A stretch of DNA of 64,000 nt. It comes from Chrysomallon squamiferum. Its lineage: Eukaryota > Mollusca > Gastropoda > Neomphalida > Peltospiridae. The DNA lies in NCBI GenBank assembly GCA_012295275.1, contig CM022671.1, positions 1,819,832-1,883,831 of the forward strand, in the 5' to 3' direction. Position 1 is the stretch's first letter, and the number at the start of each line of letters is the position of its first letter. Shown here piece after piece: positions 13,489 through 57,680 of the stretch. The notes under the pieces are model-generated. The model made no database searches. It was given only the letters and a program-made list of their open reading frames with translations, and was not told where the DNA came from. The translations under genes were made by a program, and so were the position numbers.

Positions 13489-15013
13489 GATTAAACTGCT
13501 GACCCATTTACTCCTAATCGGCAAGAAAATACAATGGGTTGATGGTAGTGGGTTTCATATCTACTCTCAAGATAATAATAATAATAAAAAAATAATAATA
13601 ACAAATAAATAAATAATTGACTAAATTACTAAATTACTAAGTTACTAAAAATTTTTTTTTTTCACTCTATAGAAAACCGATCGACTTTATTTCTTTTGTA
13701 TTTATTAATGAATGAACGTTTGTTTACCTATGTCAACATTTCATATAAATATTTGTTTTAAGTATCTGTCAGATATTTCCTAATGATAGTCAGGGAACGG
13801 AAAACCGCCGAGACACATCGAAAATCTTATTCTACTGATTCTTTTAGCCCAGCTTCTCAACTGTAGGCATATATATATATTTTTTTTTATCCACATCTCT
13901 GTATATTCTGGTTCCTTTTATATAAAAATTCGTGCAGCATCATTTTCTCATCAAATAGAATATTTTATGCAAAAGAATTGAAATACCCTCAAGAGAGTTG
14001 AAAACATTACACAGCAGAATGTTGTTAACGTAATTGTAGTAGCGTTAATGATCGCTTCATAAACAGTCCATCATGCGTTCTACATTAACTTCGGATTGGT
14101 TTCATACACGAGAATTGTGCACCGTATTTGCTACGTGCAGTGATTCTTGTTTCTTGTAACTGTTTTGTTTAGGAACAGCTATTATGATACAAAATGTAGT
14201 TTTAGTGGCAGGATGAAATGACAATAGGACAGCATTAGTACGTTGGAATGATTTGTTTGTTTAGCAGTTCACTGCGGTTTAACTAACAGAATACAACAAT
14301 GTGCTATACCTGGAGATGGGAATTAAAGCGTGCATAACCTTGTTTTTTGTTTGAGCAGAATGCTATTCACGTGACAGTGTTATCGAGAAAAAAACAAAGG
14401 ATCAAAAAAAGAAAAAAAGAAAGAAGAACAAAAAAGTAATAAAATCATTATTGCACGTAAAGAGGTAATAATCTGAAAGCATGTTTCTCTCAGTCTGGAA
14501 TAATGTCAAATTCTGAATCGATTTACAAAGATGATATGGACACAAAAACAGAAAAATGAAGTGTCAAATTTTCTGAGAAAGAATTTCAAAAGTTTAGAAA
14601 ATGTAACAATAAAATTACAATACCAAAACTAAGAAAAAGAACTGAAATAGAGATTACTTTTTGTATATAAAAAAAATAAAAATAAATTAATGTGCTTTTT
14701 AAAGGAAATATCGACAACAACATGTATTGCTATCAAAAACAAAAGCTTGCTGGATTATAGAAGAAACAAAGATTGAATATGATTACTGGAATTTGGACGT
14801 AGAAAAATAGAAAGGAAAGTATTGACTGTTGAATGAAAAATTCAAAAACGATGAAAACGAAGAAAAGTGCAATAAAACTGCAAGAAAAGTGATACAGTCA
14901 GTACCATAAAAAGAACTGAAAAAAAAATAAAAAAAAATAAAGTACATAATTAAATAATAAAAAAAATAAAAAAATAAAAACGCGAACGAAAACCATTACG
15001 AAGACCAAAAATT

Positions 15014-17359
15014 ATGAAGAAAATTAAAGTGGAACCTCGCGACCCACAGAGGGAAAATGAAAGTGAATATGTCAACTTATTTTATGAAAATTCCGTATTT
15101 TTTGCCCGACTGAGTGGATTTTTTCTTGGCACAAAATGTAAGTTCAATCATGAACGTAACAGACTGAGTATTGTTCTGGAAACCATCGTTATGCTGATAT
15201 GGAATACGTTCCTCTTAGGCTACACCATACTGTTCAGTACAAATTTCTGGAGGTCGAAAGAGCTAAATAAAGGGACCTTTATTAGATGTATCTCGTTTCA
15301 GGTCTTTTATACCATGGGGTTGTTTTACTCTGTCACCATGTCGTGGATTTTACCGAAAGAGTTCCCACAGTTCATGAAAGATCTAACAATATATGATGAA
15401 GAATTTCATTTCTGTGCAAAAAACGTTTATCTTTCAAGAACAGTGAAGAGAATGAAGTACTTTTTACCGGTTTTGGTTCTGGCATTCACTATATCTTTGA
15501 ATTATGTCTTTTTAAACTACACGAATATTGCTCAGATTTTCTATCCAACGTCTGGTTTCAGCGACGCCTGGCGAATCTCAACGATCACGTGTATTTTTAT
15601 CGTGCAGTTCATAAACAGCTTTCAACTGATTACAAATTTCATTTTTTATTTAACAGTGTCTTACAGTGCTGTGGTCGAATTTGACACTATGTCGAAGGCT
15701 ATGGAAGAAGCTATAAAGGAAAATAAAGATTTGGAAGACGTTTTGGAATTTCTTTATCACAAGCATGAAGCAATGTGTCAACTCTTATCCAGCGCAAATC
15801 GATGCATTAGACTTTTCCTTTTGCTGACTTTCGCCATTCACATGCCCGGCACATGTGTTGTTCTGTATGCCGCCATTAACGATGACGACGTTTCAGCAGA
15901 AAGTATTGGCGTGACTTGTTTGATGATTGTGTTCTCTTTGGTACTAATATTCAGCAATCTTTTGGCTGGCGGCATCGTCAGTCAGAAGGTAAGTTTATAC
16001 GTTTTCGAAATAATCGTTTTCAAAGAATACTATATAGACAATTTGTTTTAGCTGGATATAGTTCAATGAGCGCACAGGTTTGATCCTTCAGCCTACTGAA
16101 CCTCAGAGCGTATCTCTATCATCTGAACTAAAGACCACGCTGTGAAACCTTTAAATTGATGAGTTCAGCAGAATTTTAAATATTTTAAAATAATCTTTTT
16201 TAAAACTGGTGTGTGCTTCTTTACGCCCCAAAATGCAAATAATAACAAAGTAAAATATTCGAACTGAGACTATTTATTTCTGACGTTTTAGAAATAACTG
16301 TACAACAACACTATTTTTCTTAACCATTGTAGACCTTTTAATACGAAAACATATACACAACACTGTATTATATTACTGGATTTTTTGTTACAAATTTATG
16401 TATTAAAATGCATTTTGAAATCATTGAAATAGCTCATTCATTCATTCATTCATTCTTAAGGTTTGACTTGGAAGCTTTTCTTTCTTTCTTTTAAACAAAT
16501 ACAAATTTATCTCTTTTTTCCTTCATTTTTGTTTTTTTTCTTCTTCTCTTTGTTAGATCTAGAGCACTGAAATCTTGTTTAGTAATTCTATTATTTTCAG
16601 AGAATTGTAATTTCTTTTCGTAGGCAAGTGAAATCAGCAACTCTCTGTGGAAAATTAAACCATCATCATTATCAGAAAAAGGTCTTCAGACTGTAAGTTT
16701 TTAATTTATTAGAATAAAAAGAATGTTTAAAATCTTAAAAAAAACAAACAAACAACAAAAAAAAAAAAAACAGAAGAACAACAACAACACAATAGAAAAC
16801 AAAATCAGTTTTAGCATAATTATGATATAATAGCTGGAGCTTTATTTTTTTTTAAATTTATTTGTTTATTTATTTATATATTTATATATTTATATACTTA
16901 CTTATTTATCATCAACGAAGATAGTATTAGATGAGAATTTATGAAAACCTATTTTCAATAATAAACGAAACTGGTATTTTGAATTGATATTTTTATTTCT
17001 CTGTTCAAGCTGACGTTATTCGTTACCAAGCTGTGTGGACAACCATTTGGGTTCACTGTATTCGGCCTCTTCACCATTGACATGCAGGCGATATTAATGG
17101 TACATTTCTGTAGTATACCTTGTCATTTGTTATTTCTCAGTCCTTATAATTTATTATTATTATTATTATTAATTAATTAATTAATTATAACTATATTATT
17201 TTATTTTATTATTATTATTATTATAAATTATATAATTTAATTTAATTTAATTTTAATTTTAACTTAATTTTTTATTTTTATTTTATTATTATTTTATTAT
17301 TAATTATATAATTTTATTATTTTATTATTATTATTATTATTAATTATATAATTTTATTA

Positions 17360-17405
<46 letters not shown>

Positions 17406-17521
17406 TAATCATCACTAAAATCTTTCTTTTACTTACTTATTTTCAGATTCTGGGCACAGTTATGGCTTATTTTGTTGTAGTTATCCAGTTTAAACCGTCT
17501 GGGTGCAGGGCTGACACATAA
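15014..17521 (+). CDS. Gustatory-receptor-like seven-transmembrane channel protein
   Basis: Four exons (15014-15988, 16624-16692, 17010-17099, 17447-17521), all joined in phase 0, encode 402 residues. Seven hydrophobic segments lie near residues 52-76, 92-114, 149-169, 190-222, 263-288, 297-322 and 362-394. The last two exons hold the GR-family signature: GLFTID followed by a final helix ending AYFVVVIQF, which fits the insect motif TYhhhhhQF except that Ala replaces Thr. Insect GRs and the related odorant receptors are ligand-gated cation channels with an inverted topology (cytoplasmic N-terminus). GR-like genes are known across protostomes and beyond. Three phase-0 introns in the C-terminal quarter are also the inferred ancestral GR layout. 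The ATG is the first in a frame that is open without interruption; residues 1-20 are charged. Ligand unknown. Confidence 0.9.
16045..16145 (+). repeat. Possible tRNA-derived SINE remnant in GR intron 1
   Basis: The stretch contains an A-box-like block (atagttcaatgagcgcac) and, soon after, ggtttgatcc, which resembles a pol III B box, as in tRNA-derived SINEs. No poly(A) tail or target-site duplication was recognised, so this is tentative. Confidence 0.25.
17340..17404 (+). repeat. (ATT)n tract just before GR exon 4
   Basis: ATT units interrupted by TAATTATATAATT ends about 42 bases before the exon 4 acceptor (17445-17446). The larger AT/ATT-rich block begins at 17155 and itself contains an internal tandem copy (about 17303-17340 repeated at 17341-17378). 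Confidence 0.85.
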
Positions 17522-17656
17522 CAATGACGAACTGTTTCGAAGAACATTTGACAAATAGTTCATCTAGATCTGTGGTTTATAACTTTTATTTTTCTGCTCC
17601 CATTTCAAATAATCTTTAAACCTAGAGCGTCCAAGTTAAACTTGATACTACGGGTA

Positions 17657-17981
17657 CCGGACCAATTATGCGAACTCCTTGGGGCCTGAGGCATTCCGGA
17701 TTTCTGTATTTTCGGTTTTCTGGAATCAAGGCATCTAAATATGTAAATAATTAGGCATAAACATTTTTAAAATTAAAAACGTAAAGAACTGAGGATACAC
17801 AACTGTGGCGACTCGATAATAAACAATGCACTGAGTGAATAAAAGCCACGCGGCTTGAAAGAGTAGTTCCGTCTGGTGAGGAAAACACCCCGCGCGCACG
17901 AACTATGAAAAATAGCGTCGGGAAAAAACTTCCAGTTTTCTAGGTCTTTCCGGATTTCCGGACGCCGGACAATTGGTCCAG
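17657..17981. mobile_element. Non-autonomous TA-flanked DNA transposon (MITE)
   Basis: The left end begins ccggaccaatt and the right end, reversed, begins ctggaccaatt, so the two ends form imperfect terminal inverted repeats. Each side is flanked by TA, the target duplication of Tc1/mariner/pogo elements. CCGGA-type subterminal motifs recur near both ends, and the GC and CpG content is far above the surroundings. There is no transposase frame. It contains AATAAA at 17818-17823, which could supply a poly(A) signal to the upstream GR gene. Confidence 0.7.
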
Positions 17982-18699
17982 TATGCGTATTATAGAAACG
18001 TAATAAAGTTATAAACATTTTTACTGTTTCATGGTGTTGTAAGGAGACACTTCCGCCCGGTCTCAGACACACTGATCAAGATAAAATGTGGATGATAGAC
18101 AATAACAAGTGAAATTCTGATTTCGTCACAAAAATGAGTTTTCATTCCAGTAGTTATCTTTTTCTAACAGGGACTTTTGTCATTTTATTATAATTATGAT
18201 TATATTTTATATTATGTCTCGTAATCCAATACAATATATAACTGATGTTGCTTTACCTTAAATTATTTACAAAGACTATACTCAGTTTATTGTTTGTTTG
18301 TGTATCACACTCAATCTTTGTTGATAATAAAGTATGACAGTACAGAAACAAGCTTTCTAATACACACGGAGTTTTGCATTTTATTATAATGACATAGTAT
18401 CACACGCTTAAATATAGAAAAACCCTTTGTATTCAGTAAACAGTGCAAAATTTCTTTATTCATATATTCGCTGCATGTATAGTTTTCATCTTAATAGGTC
18501 TTGAATAAAATATTTAATACTTTTGACTTTGTTATAGCTGTATTGTTGTGTTTTCTTACTTATGTTATTTGGGTGTAATTTATCATTTTATTCTCAAAAA
18601 TAACTCAACAAAATTAACTTTTTTGATGTTATTTAAACACTGACCACTAAGTGATTATTATTATTATTATTATTATTTTGATTTTCCGTTGCTTATTAC

Positions 18700-18751
18700 T
18701 TTGTGTGTGCGTGCATGCGTGCGTGCGTGCGTGTGTGTGTGTGTGTGTGTG
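18700..18751 (+). repeat. tgcg-type and (TG)n microsatellite
   Basis: gtgcgtgcatgcgtgcgtgcgtg-type units pass into an uninterrupted TG run. Confidence 0.85.
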
Positions 18752-19066
18752 TGAATTTATCAGTTTACGCTTGTTGTTTTGCTAATCCTTTGTTTGTTCG
18801 TAAACTTAGTAATACTTGCTTTTGCTAAGAAACAGAGACATTAAATGTTTTACTGATAATATTACATTTATCTAGGAACTTGCAGTTTGGCTAATTTTTG
18901 TTCTGTTTAAAATTTCTCACATAATGATATATAATTACTGATATTTATTTTATGATGGATTTAGCAAAAATAAAAAAACTGGCCGGAAAAGGCAGGTTTT
19001 CTAATTTTTTTTTCTCGATTATATCTGAATAATTTTTCTATGATTTTAATTTAAAGCATCATCAAG

Positions 19067-19102
<36 letters not shown>

Positions 19103-19423
19103 TTATTATTTTGAATCATTTTGAGTAATTCATGATGATCCATAAAACTGGTTTAAAAATAAACGAATGATAACTTAACAAATATTAGTATAAGCCATTT
19201 TCCATTGCTGATTCGCTTTGATTTTGAGCAATTCGTATTATGTGGCCATCGAACTGTTATTTTGAAGAGTGTCTTATAGCCGTCCTTTAATTCTTATTGT
19301 GGAAAAGGTTATGTATGACTTGCATACGATTGCTGAATTCCTATTGGTTAAGAGTTAAGAGAATTACGCAAATCGATGACGTAATAGGTGAAAGATAACC
19401 TAAAAATATTCCAGAGTTTAAAA

Positions 19424-38385
<18,962 letters not shown>

Positions 38386-38510
38386 ACTTAAACAGAAACT
38401 ATTTTACTTAAACAGAAACTATTTTACTTAAACAGAAACTATTTTACTTAAACAGAAACTATTTTACTTAAACAGAAAGTATTTTACTTAAACAGAAAGT
38501 ATTTTACTTC
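38386..38510 (+). repeat. 20-bp minisatellite starting at the ABCA-A stop codon
   Basis: The unit ttaaacagaaactattttac occurs about six times in tandem, the last copies with C-to-G changes. The array begins within three bases of the stop codon (38383-38385), so it forms the start of the 3'UTR. ABCA-B has no counterpart. Confidence 0.95.
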
Positions 38511-39168
38511 AATGTTGCTGTTATAACTGATATTTCTGTTTTTGTTACAGTTGTTTTTAATATCTAATATATGCTTTTATAATAACACTTGACTGTGATA
38601 ATTCCTGTCCAATATTTATTCAGCTGATTAATTTATGCTGGTTTTGCTGGCAAGGAATGCAGTATATACTACTAGCTTTCTGCTTTAATGTAATGAAAAT
38701 ATTACTTAAATACTTAATTTAGTATTCTATTTATATCTAGTGGTCAAACATTACTAATTAAAAGCATAAAAATAAAAAAAATCAAAGGCTGACCATAGTA
38801 ATCATTAAAAAATGAGATTAGTTACTGCTAGGTTATAACTCAACTGACCTACAAGAGCAGAGAAATGACATTTAGTTAGACAACTGTACCTCAAAATGGT
38901 CTAAATGACAAAAACAGACTACAGACATACCTTGACCCTTAGATAGTAAGTCTTTTTATCTTGATGTTTTCCTTAATTATACCTGTTTACTTAACACTGA
39001 TTTGGCCTGTTCTTATTTCCAGTATGTATAAGTTTTCTTCTTGTAATTCTCCTAACCCAATTGCTTTACTGCTGTTTGAAGTCCAAGCTTATACAAATAC
39101 TTTAACTTAAACATTCCTGGTCTTAATTTACTTTTCCTGGAATACAAGAAGAAACTGTGTATAGAAAG

Positions 39169-39174
39169 AATAAA
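39169..39174 (+). terminator. Candidate poly(A) signal for ABCA-A
   Basis: AATAAA overlapping a second AATAAA (39174-39179), about 0.8 kb after the stop codon. Other A/T-rich matches exist, so the choice is tentative. Confidence 0.35.
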
Positions 39175-40599
39175 ATAAAAACTACAATCCATGAAAAGAT
39201 GTCATGGATCCAAACATCAAAATGGTGAAATCCATGAAATGTTGTCATTTCTTCAGTTTACTGGCATATAGGTTATTCAGGATGGTATGGCCACTAAACA
39301 CAAATACAACAAATGAGCTTGGAAGCATTAAATATTAAGTCCAGTATGGTGATGATTTGGAATAAAGGTTCCACAAAGTAATCATTGATGGAAAAGGGTT
39401 TTAGGAGCTAGGGGCTTCTAAGAACCCTGTCAATGGCATTGGCAAAGAAAGGGAAGGAAGCTGTAAGACCCTTTTTGAAATATGTTTTGTAACATAGTAA
39501 ATTTCAAGTCCATTTTGAGTCTTTATGAACTAGGTATTATGCTTACTTACATACTCCACCAATATCCCAGTCAAATAATGATAGCTATAAAAATATATAT
39601 TTAGCTAAAATAATGTGTTCCTTTTTTTCTCAGATTATTCATAATTTATAGGGAATAGTAGAGTATAGAGTGTTTACACTTCTGCATAGTTTGCTATATA
39701 CATACCACGATTAGCCAACATTGATTTACAATGGATAAAAGCATCTCACAACAAAATTATGCTACAGCCAAGCGATAGCAGCTAGTATAGAATATACATA
39801 CTTATTTACACAGAAAACTCCAAACATATAAAGCTATTCAATGAAGAAATTGTTGTTTTTTTTACTGTTTTTTTTATTTTTATTTATTTATTTATTTATT
39901 TTTGATACAATGGTTCATTTACGAGAGCCAAGTTAAATATAATTAAATAAAATAAACAAGTTAATTTTAATTGGTAGAAGTGTGAAAGAGGATAGCTAGT
40001 AAATGTATCAACTGGCAACTACAAAGTAGCTAAAGTGTCCCATAGCATATTTCCATCACTGAAAGTATTTAATATTTTATGTGGCTTTCTTTAAATATTT
40101 ATTTATTTACTTTTTTTTTTTTTGATTTTTATTTCAATGTATTTTTTAAAGATATAAATAAATAAATAAATAAATAATTTTGCCTCTGTGTCCTATTCAT
40201 TAACAAATGTCTTAACATTTTCAGGTCTTTTTTGTTTATATAATTATGTTTCTGCAGATATTACAGTTATTTGAAGAGTCATATTAACTGAATGTTTCAA
40301 AACAGTGTATAAGATTAAATGTTGAATTAAATACATAAAGTTTTCATATGCCACATGTTTTATGAATTATTATATTTAAAAAATAAATGTATAATCAATG
40401 TATGATGTACTGCATATTACAAACACATTCATGTATACCACAGTTAATGAATATTTGTTCAAATAAAGTTGCATATTTCATACAAATAATGTATCATTGG
40501 TACTCTCTGTGTTTTGTTTTTTTGTTTCTTTGTTTTAAGTTAGATATTTTGTTGTTGTTTCTTGTGTGTATGCGTACGTGAGAAAGCAGACGTCATTAT

Positions 40600-41060
40600 C
40601 ATTGTCATCATCTTTATACAGCTGTGTTGTGAGCATGTTGTTTCCACATCTTCCTGTTTTGTTTCATCATCTGCCAAATGTTTCTTGTCCAAAACTCATT
40701 TAGTTCATCCTTCCATTGTCTCCCTGGCCTTCCTCTACTGATGTGTACTCTTACATACAGTTGATGTGTCCTGACCAGTTTGACTTTCATCATCTCAGTT
40801 GTTTTTGTATCACTTTTATGACATATATTTTAACTTTTACTCAGATAAATGATGTTTAACTTAATAGTGTTTTTTCCCATCTTTCTTTCTTTGGCAGCTA
40901 CTTTGCTCTTTGCTTGTTTACTGAGTGTCCTTGTTTCTGAACCATTTGTCATTGCTGGAACCTGTAAAGTTGTCTCTTCAAGCAGGTTCCTAAATTTGTC
41001 TAGTCAGCTGTGTTCAATGAATTTCATTTTCTTCGTTTTTGTTTGTCCCAAATATTTATC
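40600..41060 (-). mobile_element. LINE 3' fragment (reverse transcriptase C-terminus)
   Basis: On the minus strand, about 40790-40618 translates as RVHISRGRPGRQWKDE, continuing with ..W..MMKQNRKMWKQHAHN and a stop. The pattern GRP.R.W.DE...A..R..W is the usual end of non-LTR retrotransposon polyproteins. A stretch at 40965-40995 (gtctcttcaagcagg) also occurs in the intron 8 fragment (26726-26740), suggesting the same family. Confidence 0.7.
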
Positions 41061-42230
41061 AGTTTTTTACATCTAGCTTATTATCTACATATGTCTCTTA
41101 CAAATAAGTTATACAGAAATATTATTTTTTTATTTTGCTTGAGAATGTATTGCTGTGTATATTATCTGTTACATAATGTTATTGTTATAAAAGTATGAAG
41201 ATTTTGTTTATATGTATTATTTTAAATAAAGTGTCACTTAGTTAAAGTGTTTTTTTTTTCATTTGAGCAACAGCTAAATAGCAAAAGTCAACTCTTCTAA
41301 CAAGGCATAAACACCCACACATATAATGTTTGTATGCATGTATGTTTATAAACATATGAAATAATCATAGCAGATTTGCTTTAGTAATTAATTCAAACAT
41401 TGACATAACTTAGGATCTTACATGGGAAACTCAAAGCAAAGTTTCAAATAAAACGTTATAAACAATTTAAATGTTTTTTTTTTTTTATCATTCTCCAGTC
41501 TACACTCTAAATTCATATTAAATTATAATATAACAAAACATGAATAAATTATTAATATATTATAAATTAAACATGTTTAATCAGTATTTTAATATTAACT
41601 CTTTTAAGCTTCTAATATATACTGTATAATATACAGACACCTGAGAGAGAAACTGGGTTACAAAATAATCTCGATAATGATGATAATTTTCGAAAATGAA
41701 AAGTATAAAATATATTTAATATACTGTATCCAGCGCATGATATATCGCATGATGATATTTTAAATATGTGTCGTAATAAAATAATAAATGTAGTATGATG
41801 ATATTTAAAATATAATATCCTGTACCATACGTTATTATAAGTCACTGCATCGTTTATTTATAAAGAATTATTAAACGTTTCATTATTTTAATGTGGGATG
41901 CAGTGTTTAATATGATAGCAATACAGTGCTTTACATCATCATACGTTTAGTTGATGCTGAATAAATTTATTATCATTATTTTTGTTTGATTGTCATCGTG
42001 TTTATGTTTTATAATTTAATAGTAAACGAGACATAATATTTTAATAATTCTCTATAATGTGGCTTTTAGTGTTCAATAATGTCATACGTTTAACAAGTTT
42101 ATATGAAGTATGAGTAACCTTTAAACTAGAATTGGGCCACATTAGACATGACTCATCATCAGACAATAAGGTAATTGCAGAAACCATATACGTAATCATC
42201 TGCCTTAGATATGGGAAAATGTGGACTTTA

Positions 42231-42248
42231 TTATATTATTATTATTAC

Positions 42249-42282
<34 letters not shown>
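42231..42282 (+). repeat. (ATT)n microsatellite
   Basis: About 17 ATT units with one ACT variant, inside the degenerate satellite region. Confidence 0.9.
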
Positions 42283-42437
42283 TGTTCAATTCGTAAAAAA
42301 TTGTTTTTTCTATAAAATATTGAAGTCTTGGTATAATATTATTACTCACAGTATGTCAGTTACACACGCTACTTCTGGGATACATTACGGAATAATTAAA
42401 AGGAAAAAACGAATACTGGGAAAATCAATGTATTCAA

Positions 42438-42440
<3 letters not shown>

Positions 42441-42516
<76 letters not shown>
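42441..42516 (+). repeat. (GA)n microsatellite
   Basis: About 37 uninterrupted GA units. Confidence 0.95.
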
Positions 42517-42518
<2 letters not shown>

Positions 42519-43410
42519 GTGTATGAGTGAATAAGTCAGAACGAAACGAAACAAATACAATTTTAATAAACTTTATTTTCCTTTGGAAATTAGACATGCG
42601 TTTAGGAAGGCACAGTTTGCCAGTGACTTCTTTTTTAATGGTAATATAGTGTTTCATAAATTTAATATGAAGCTGGATACAATGTTTTAAATGTCATCAT
42701 ACGTTTAATAATGTAATATGACGCTGACACAATATATTCAGTGTCGATTTTTTATAATGTATGATGCTGTGTTTAACAATGTCAAATATTTAATAAGTTT
42801 AGCCGATGAGAGATACAATGTTTTATATGTCATCAAACCTTCAGTGATTAAATATAAGATGAGATACATTATCATACTTTTAGTAATTCTATACGTTATA
42901 AATGCCACTTATTTAAAAAGTTTGTATGATGTCTTAACCTGTATGTTTGTTTGTTTTGTTTGTCTGTTATCACTTCAAATAAGAATATTTCAGTGAATAA
43001 CACGCATATGGCAGTCCAACTTTACTAAAAGGTTTATTTAAGAGCTGTTATAAATAAATAAAATAAGCATATCAAATGGTGCACAAATGATATAAAGCAT
43101 ATATAATAATTATATATAATAAAACTGCTATTTTAAAAAATATAAATATATCATATACAAATAAACTAAAGATATACTTTATTAATTAATAAAATCGTTC
43201 AAAGATCTCATTACACAAATAAAAATTTAAAATTAAAATCCTTCAAAGCAGTTGCGTCATTTTCTATGAACTACAAAACAATACAAACTTTATCCAGTAT
43301 ACTTTATTATTGCTAAAGTCTAATCACCATTAGCTTTTTGTCAGAAAAGGTAGCTAACCTATTCATTAACGGTAATAATAAAATGATCACATTAATACTA
43401 AAAGACTGAC

Positions 43411-43416
43411 TTTATT
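43411..43416 (-). terminator. Candidate poly(A) signal for ABCA-B
   Basis: AATAAA on the minus strand, about 100 bases after the ABCA-B stop codon (43515-43517), a normal distance for a short 3'UTR. Confidence 0.4.
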
Positions 43417-43514
43417 AGAATGATGTTAATAGAATGAAGACATTAATAAGAAAAGAATAAAGAGACTACAACTGAAAAAGTAGCGAGATTAATAACAGAA
43501 AGACTGTAATCTGC

Positions 43515-56089
<12,575 letters not shown>

Positions 56090-56280
56090 TTTTCTAATTT
56101 CGTATCTCTACACAAGAGATTTTTCTAAAGTGAAGTTCTGTTGATGTAGCATTCTCTTGTTGTACCTGGTTGCAAGACATGATGACTAGATAATATTTAT
56201 AACTGTAATATTTATTTGTGGTAAATTACCTGCTGTTTACATATTATGTATGTAAGTATGTGTGTATGTGTTTATATATC

Positions 56281-56405
<125 letters not shown>

Positions 56406-57549
56406 ACACATACATACATATACATATACATACATATATAGTTCAAAGTTCCTCTTTAGTGTTTAATGCTGTTTTATATCTTTTGAGAACATGTTGAAAA
56501 TGGTTTTCGTTTAAAAAATAATAATTAAATTCTTGTTATTTAAGAACTATTTTTTTCGATATATAGTCTTTGCAAGCGACAACAAAATCAAAAAGCGTGA
56601 AGAACTACTGCTGAGCGAAAAAAACATTTTATTTTATTTGATTTTTGCAATATTTATTAGGATTGCTTAATAAAAGAAATAACTGGTTACTGTCTTTACA
56701 TATCAGTTGCATGTAAGCCAGTTCATTGCTTATTTAGTTTATTTTCCACGTCATAAAACTCATAATTAGCATTATATATATATATATATATATATATTTC
56801 AAAATATTGCGTTTGAAACCCAAATAGAGCTACTTTTTGTGGCAGCCGCACCAACATTTGGACTTCAAAAGTCTGCTAAGACATAAAAATACATAGAAAA
56901 ACAACAACAAATATACAGTTAATAATACAATATACTGATGTATTAAAACTACTCTTGTTACATTACATATACAAATAATAATAAAATATATTGTGGTATA
57001 TTACATAAAAATATTAATTTAACTATTCTTACGTTTTTCGAATCATATACACTGTAAAAATGTTGATCTTCAGTAATATTAATGATAATTTTATATATAT
57101 ACTGGATATTTTAATAAATGAAAACGCGGTGCGTGTCCATTTTACTCCATCTTTAAAAGAATTAAATAAAAATGTGTGTGTACATATATAAATATATATA
57201 TATATATTTATTTTTCACTTGCGACCAGATGTTCATGTTTTTATATGCAATTTATATATGACTGAATATTCATTAACAACGACAAGAATAATGACAGGTA
57301 CGACGTCTGTGTGGGTGTTTGTGACTGATTTTGAAGCCCTCTGTCAAACATACACAGACACAATGTGTTTGCAATAAAAAATTAATTTTTACTTGTTTTA
57401 TTTTTTTTGCCAAAAATTCATTTTAGTTCAATAACATTTTGTCAATAGTATAACATCTCCGCAAATAAAAATAGCGTTAAAATGTTTTCTTTTTAACACC
57501 ATAATTGTATCGTGCATGTGCTTCAGTTTATATGCTATTAAAAAACAAT

Positions 57550-57680
57550 GAAGGTGTTCATTTGCCCCAACCGGAAATTTGGGGCTGTTAGCCATAGTGC
57601 GCAGTCTGCGCAGTTGTTTACATTTTACGTCATTGGTTTTATAACGGCAGGCGTCATGTCCGAGTGAAAAGAACCAGAAG
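57550..57680. promoter_or_regulatory. GC-richer patch with promoter-like motifs
   Basis: A short stretch with CpGs stands out from AT-rich DNA and contains a CRE-like half site (tacgtca), CCAAT-box complement (attgg) and a palindromic gcgcagtctgcgcag. It lies about 1.5 kb upstream of ABCA-B and 4.8 kb upstream of ABCA-C. It might be a promoter or a piece of a mobile element; nothing decides between these. Confidence 0.25.

Larger units (their letters stand above)
10865..15013. other. Intergenic: TMEM17 3'UTR, AT-rich DNA, GR-gene upstream region
   Basis: No convincing coding frame. It holds the TMEM17 3'UTR (AATAAA at 11581-11586 is the best poly(A) signal), T- and A-rich tracts, an (AAT)n run at 13277-13323, and A-rich DNA from 14370 to 15000 just upstream of the receptor gene. 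A TATA-like element lies at 13479-13488. Confidence 0.6.
17522..19414. other. Intergenic between GR-like gene and ABCA-A
   Basis: Holds the GR 3'UTR, a 325-bp TA-flanked DNA element (17657-17981), (ATT)n runs at 18656-18677 and 19070-19102, and a GC-bearing tgcg/TG tract (18700-18751). No further gene was found. Only the DNA element is rich in CpG; the rest is AT-rich. Confidence 0.6.
41880..42960. repeat. Degenerate satellite-like repeats
   Basis: Variants of a block resembling tgtttaataatgtcatacg followed by tttaataagtttatatga recur near 41900, 42065, 42680, 42720, 42770 and 42830. Copies are quite diverged and are interrupted by (ATT)n and (GA)n. Period and boundaries were judged by eye. 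Confidence 0.45.
38386..43514. other. Convergent intergenic region between ABCA-A and ABCA-B
   Basis: Contains the 3'UTRs of both genes (AATAAA at 39169-39174 for A; on the minus strand at 43416-43411 for B), a LINE remnant (about 40600-41060), poly-T and TTTA tracts (39870-39903, 40110-40122), a degenerate satellite (41880-42960), and (ATT)n and (GA)n microsatellites. No gene was recognised. Confidence 0.6.

Noticed and set aside
17773-18072. 99-codon minus-strand frame in a GC-richer region downstream of the GR gene
   Set aside because: It lies mostly within the TA-flanked MITE, has no recognisable domain, and the open frame is explained by the local higher GC.
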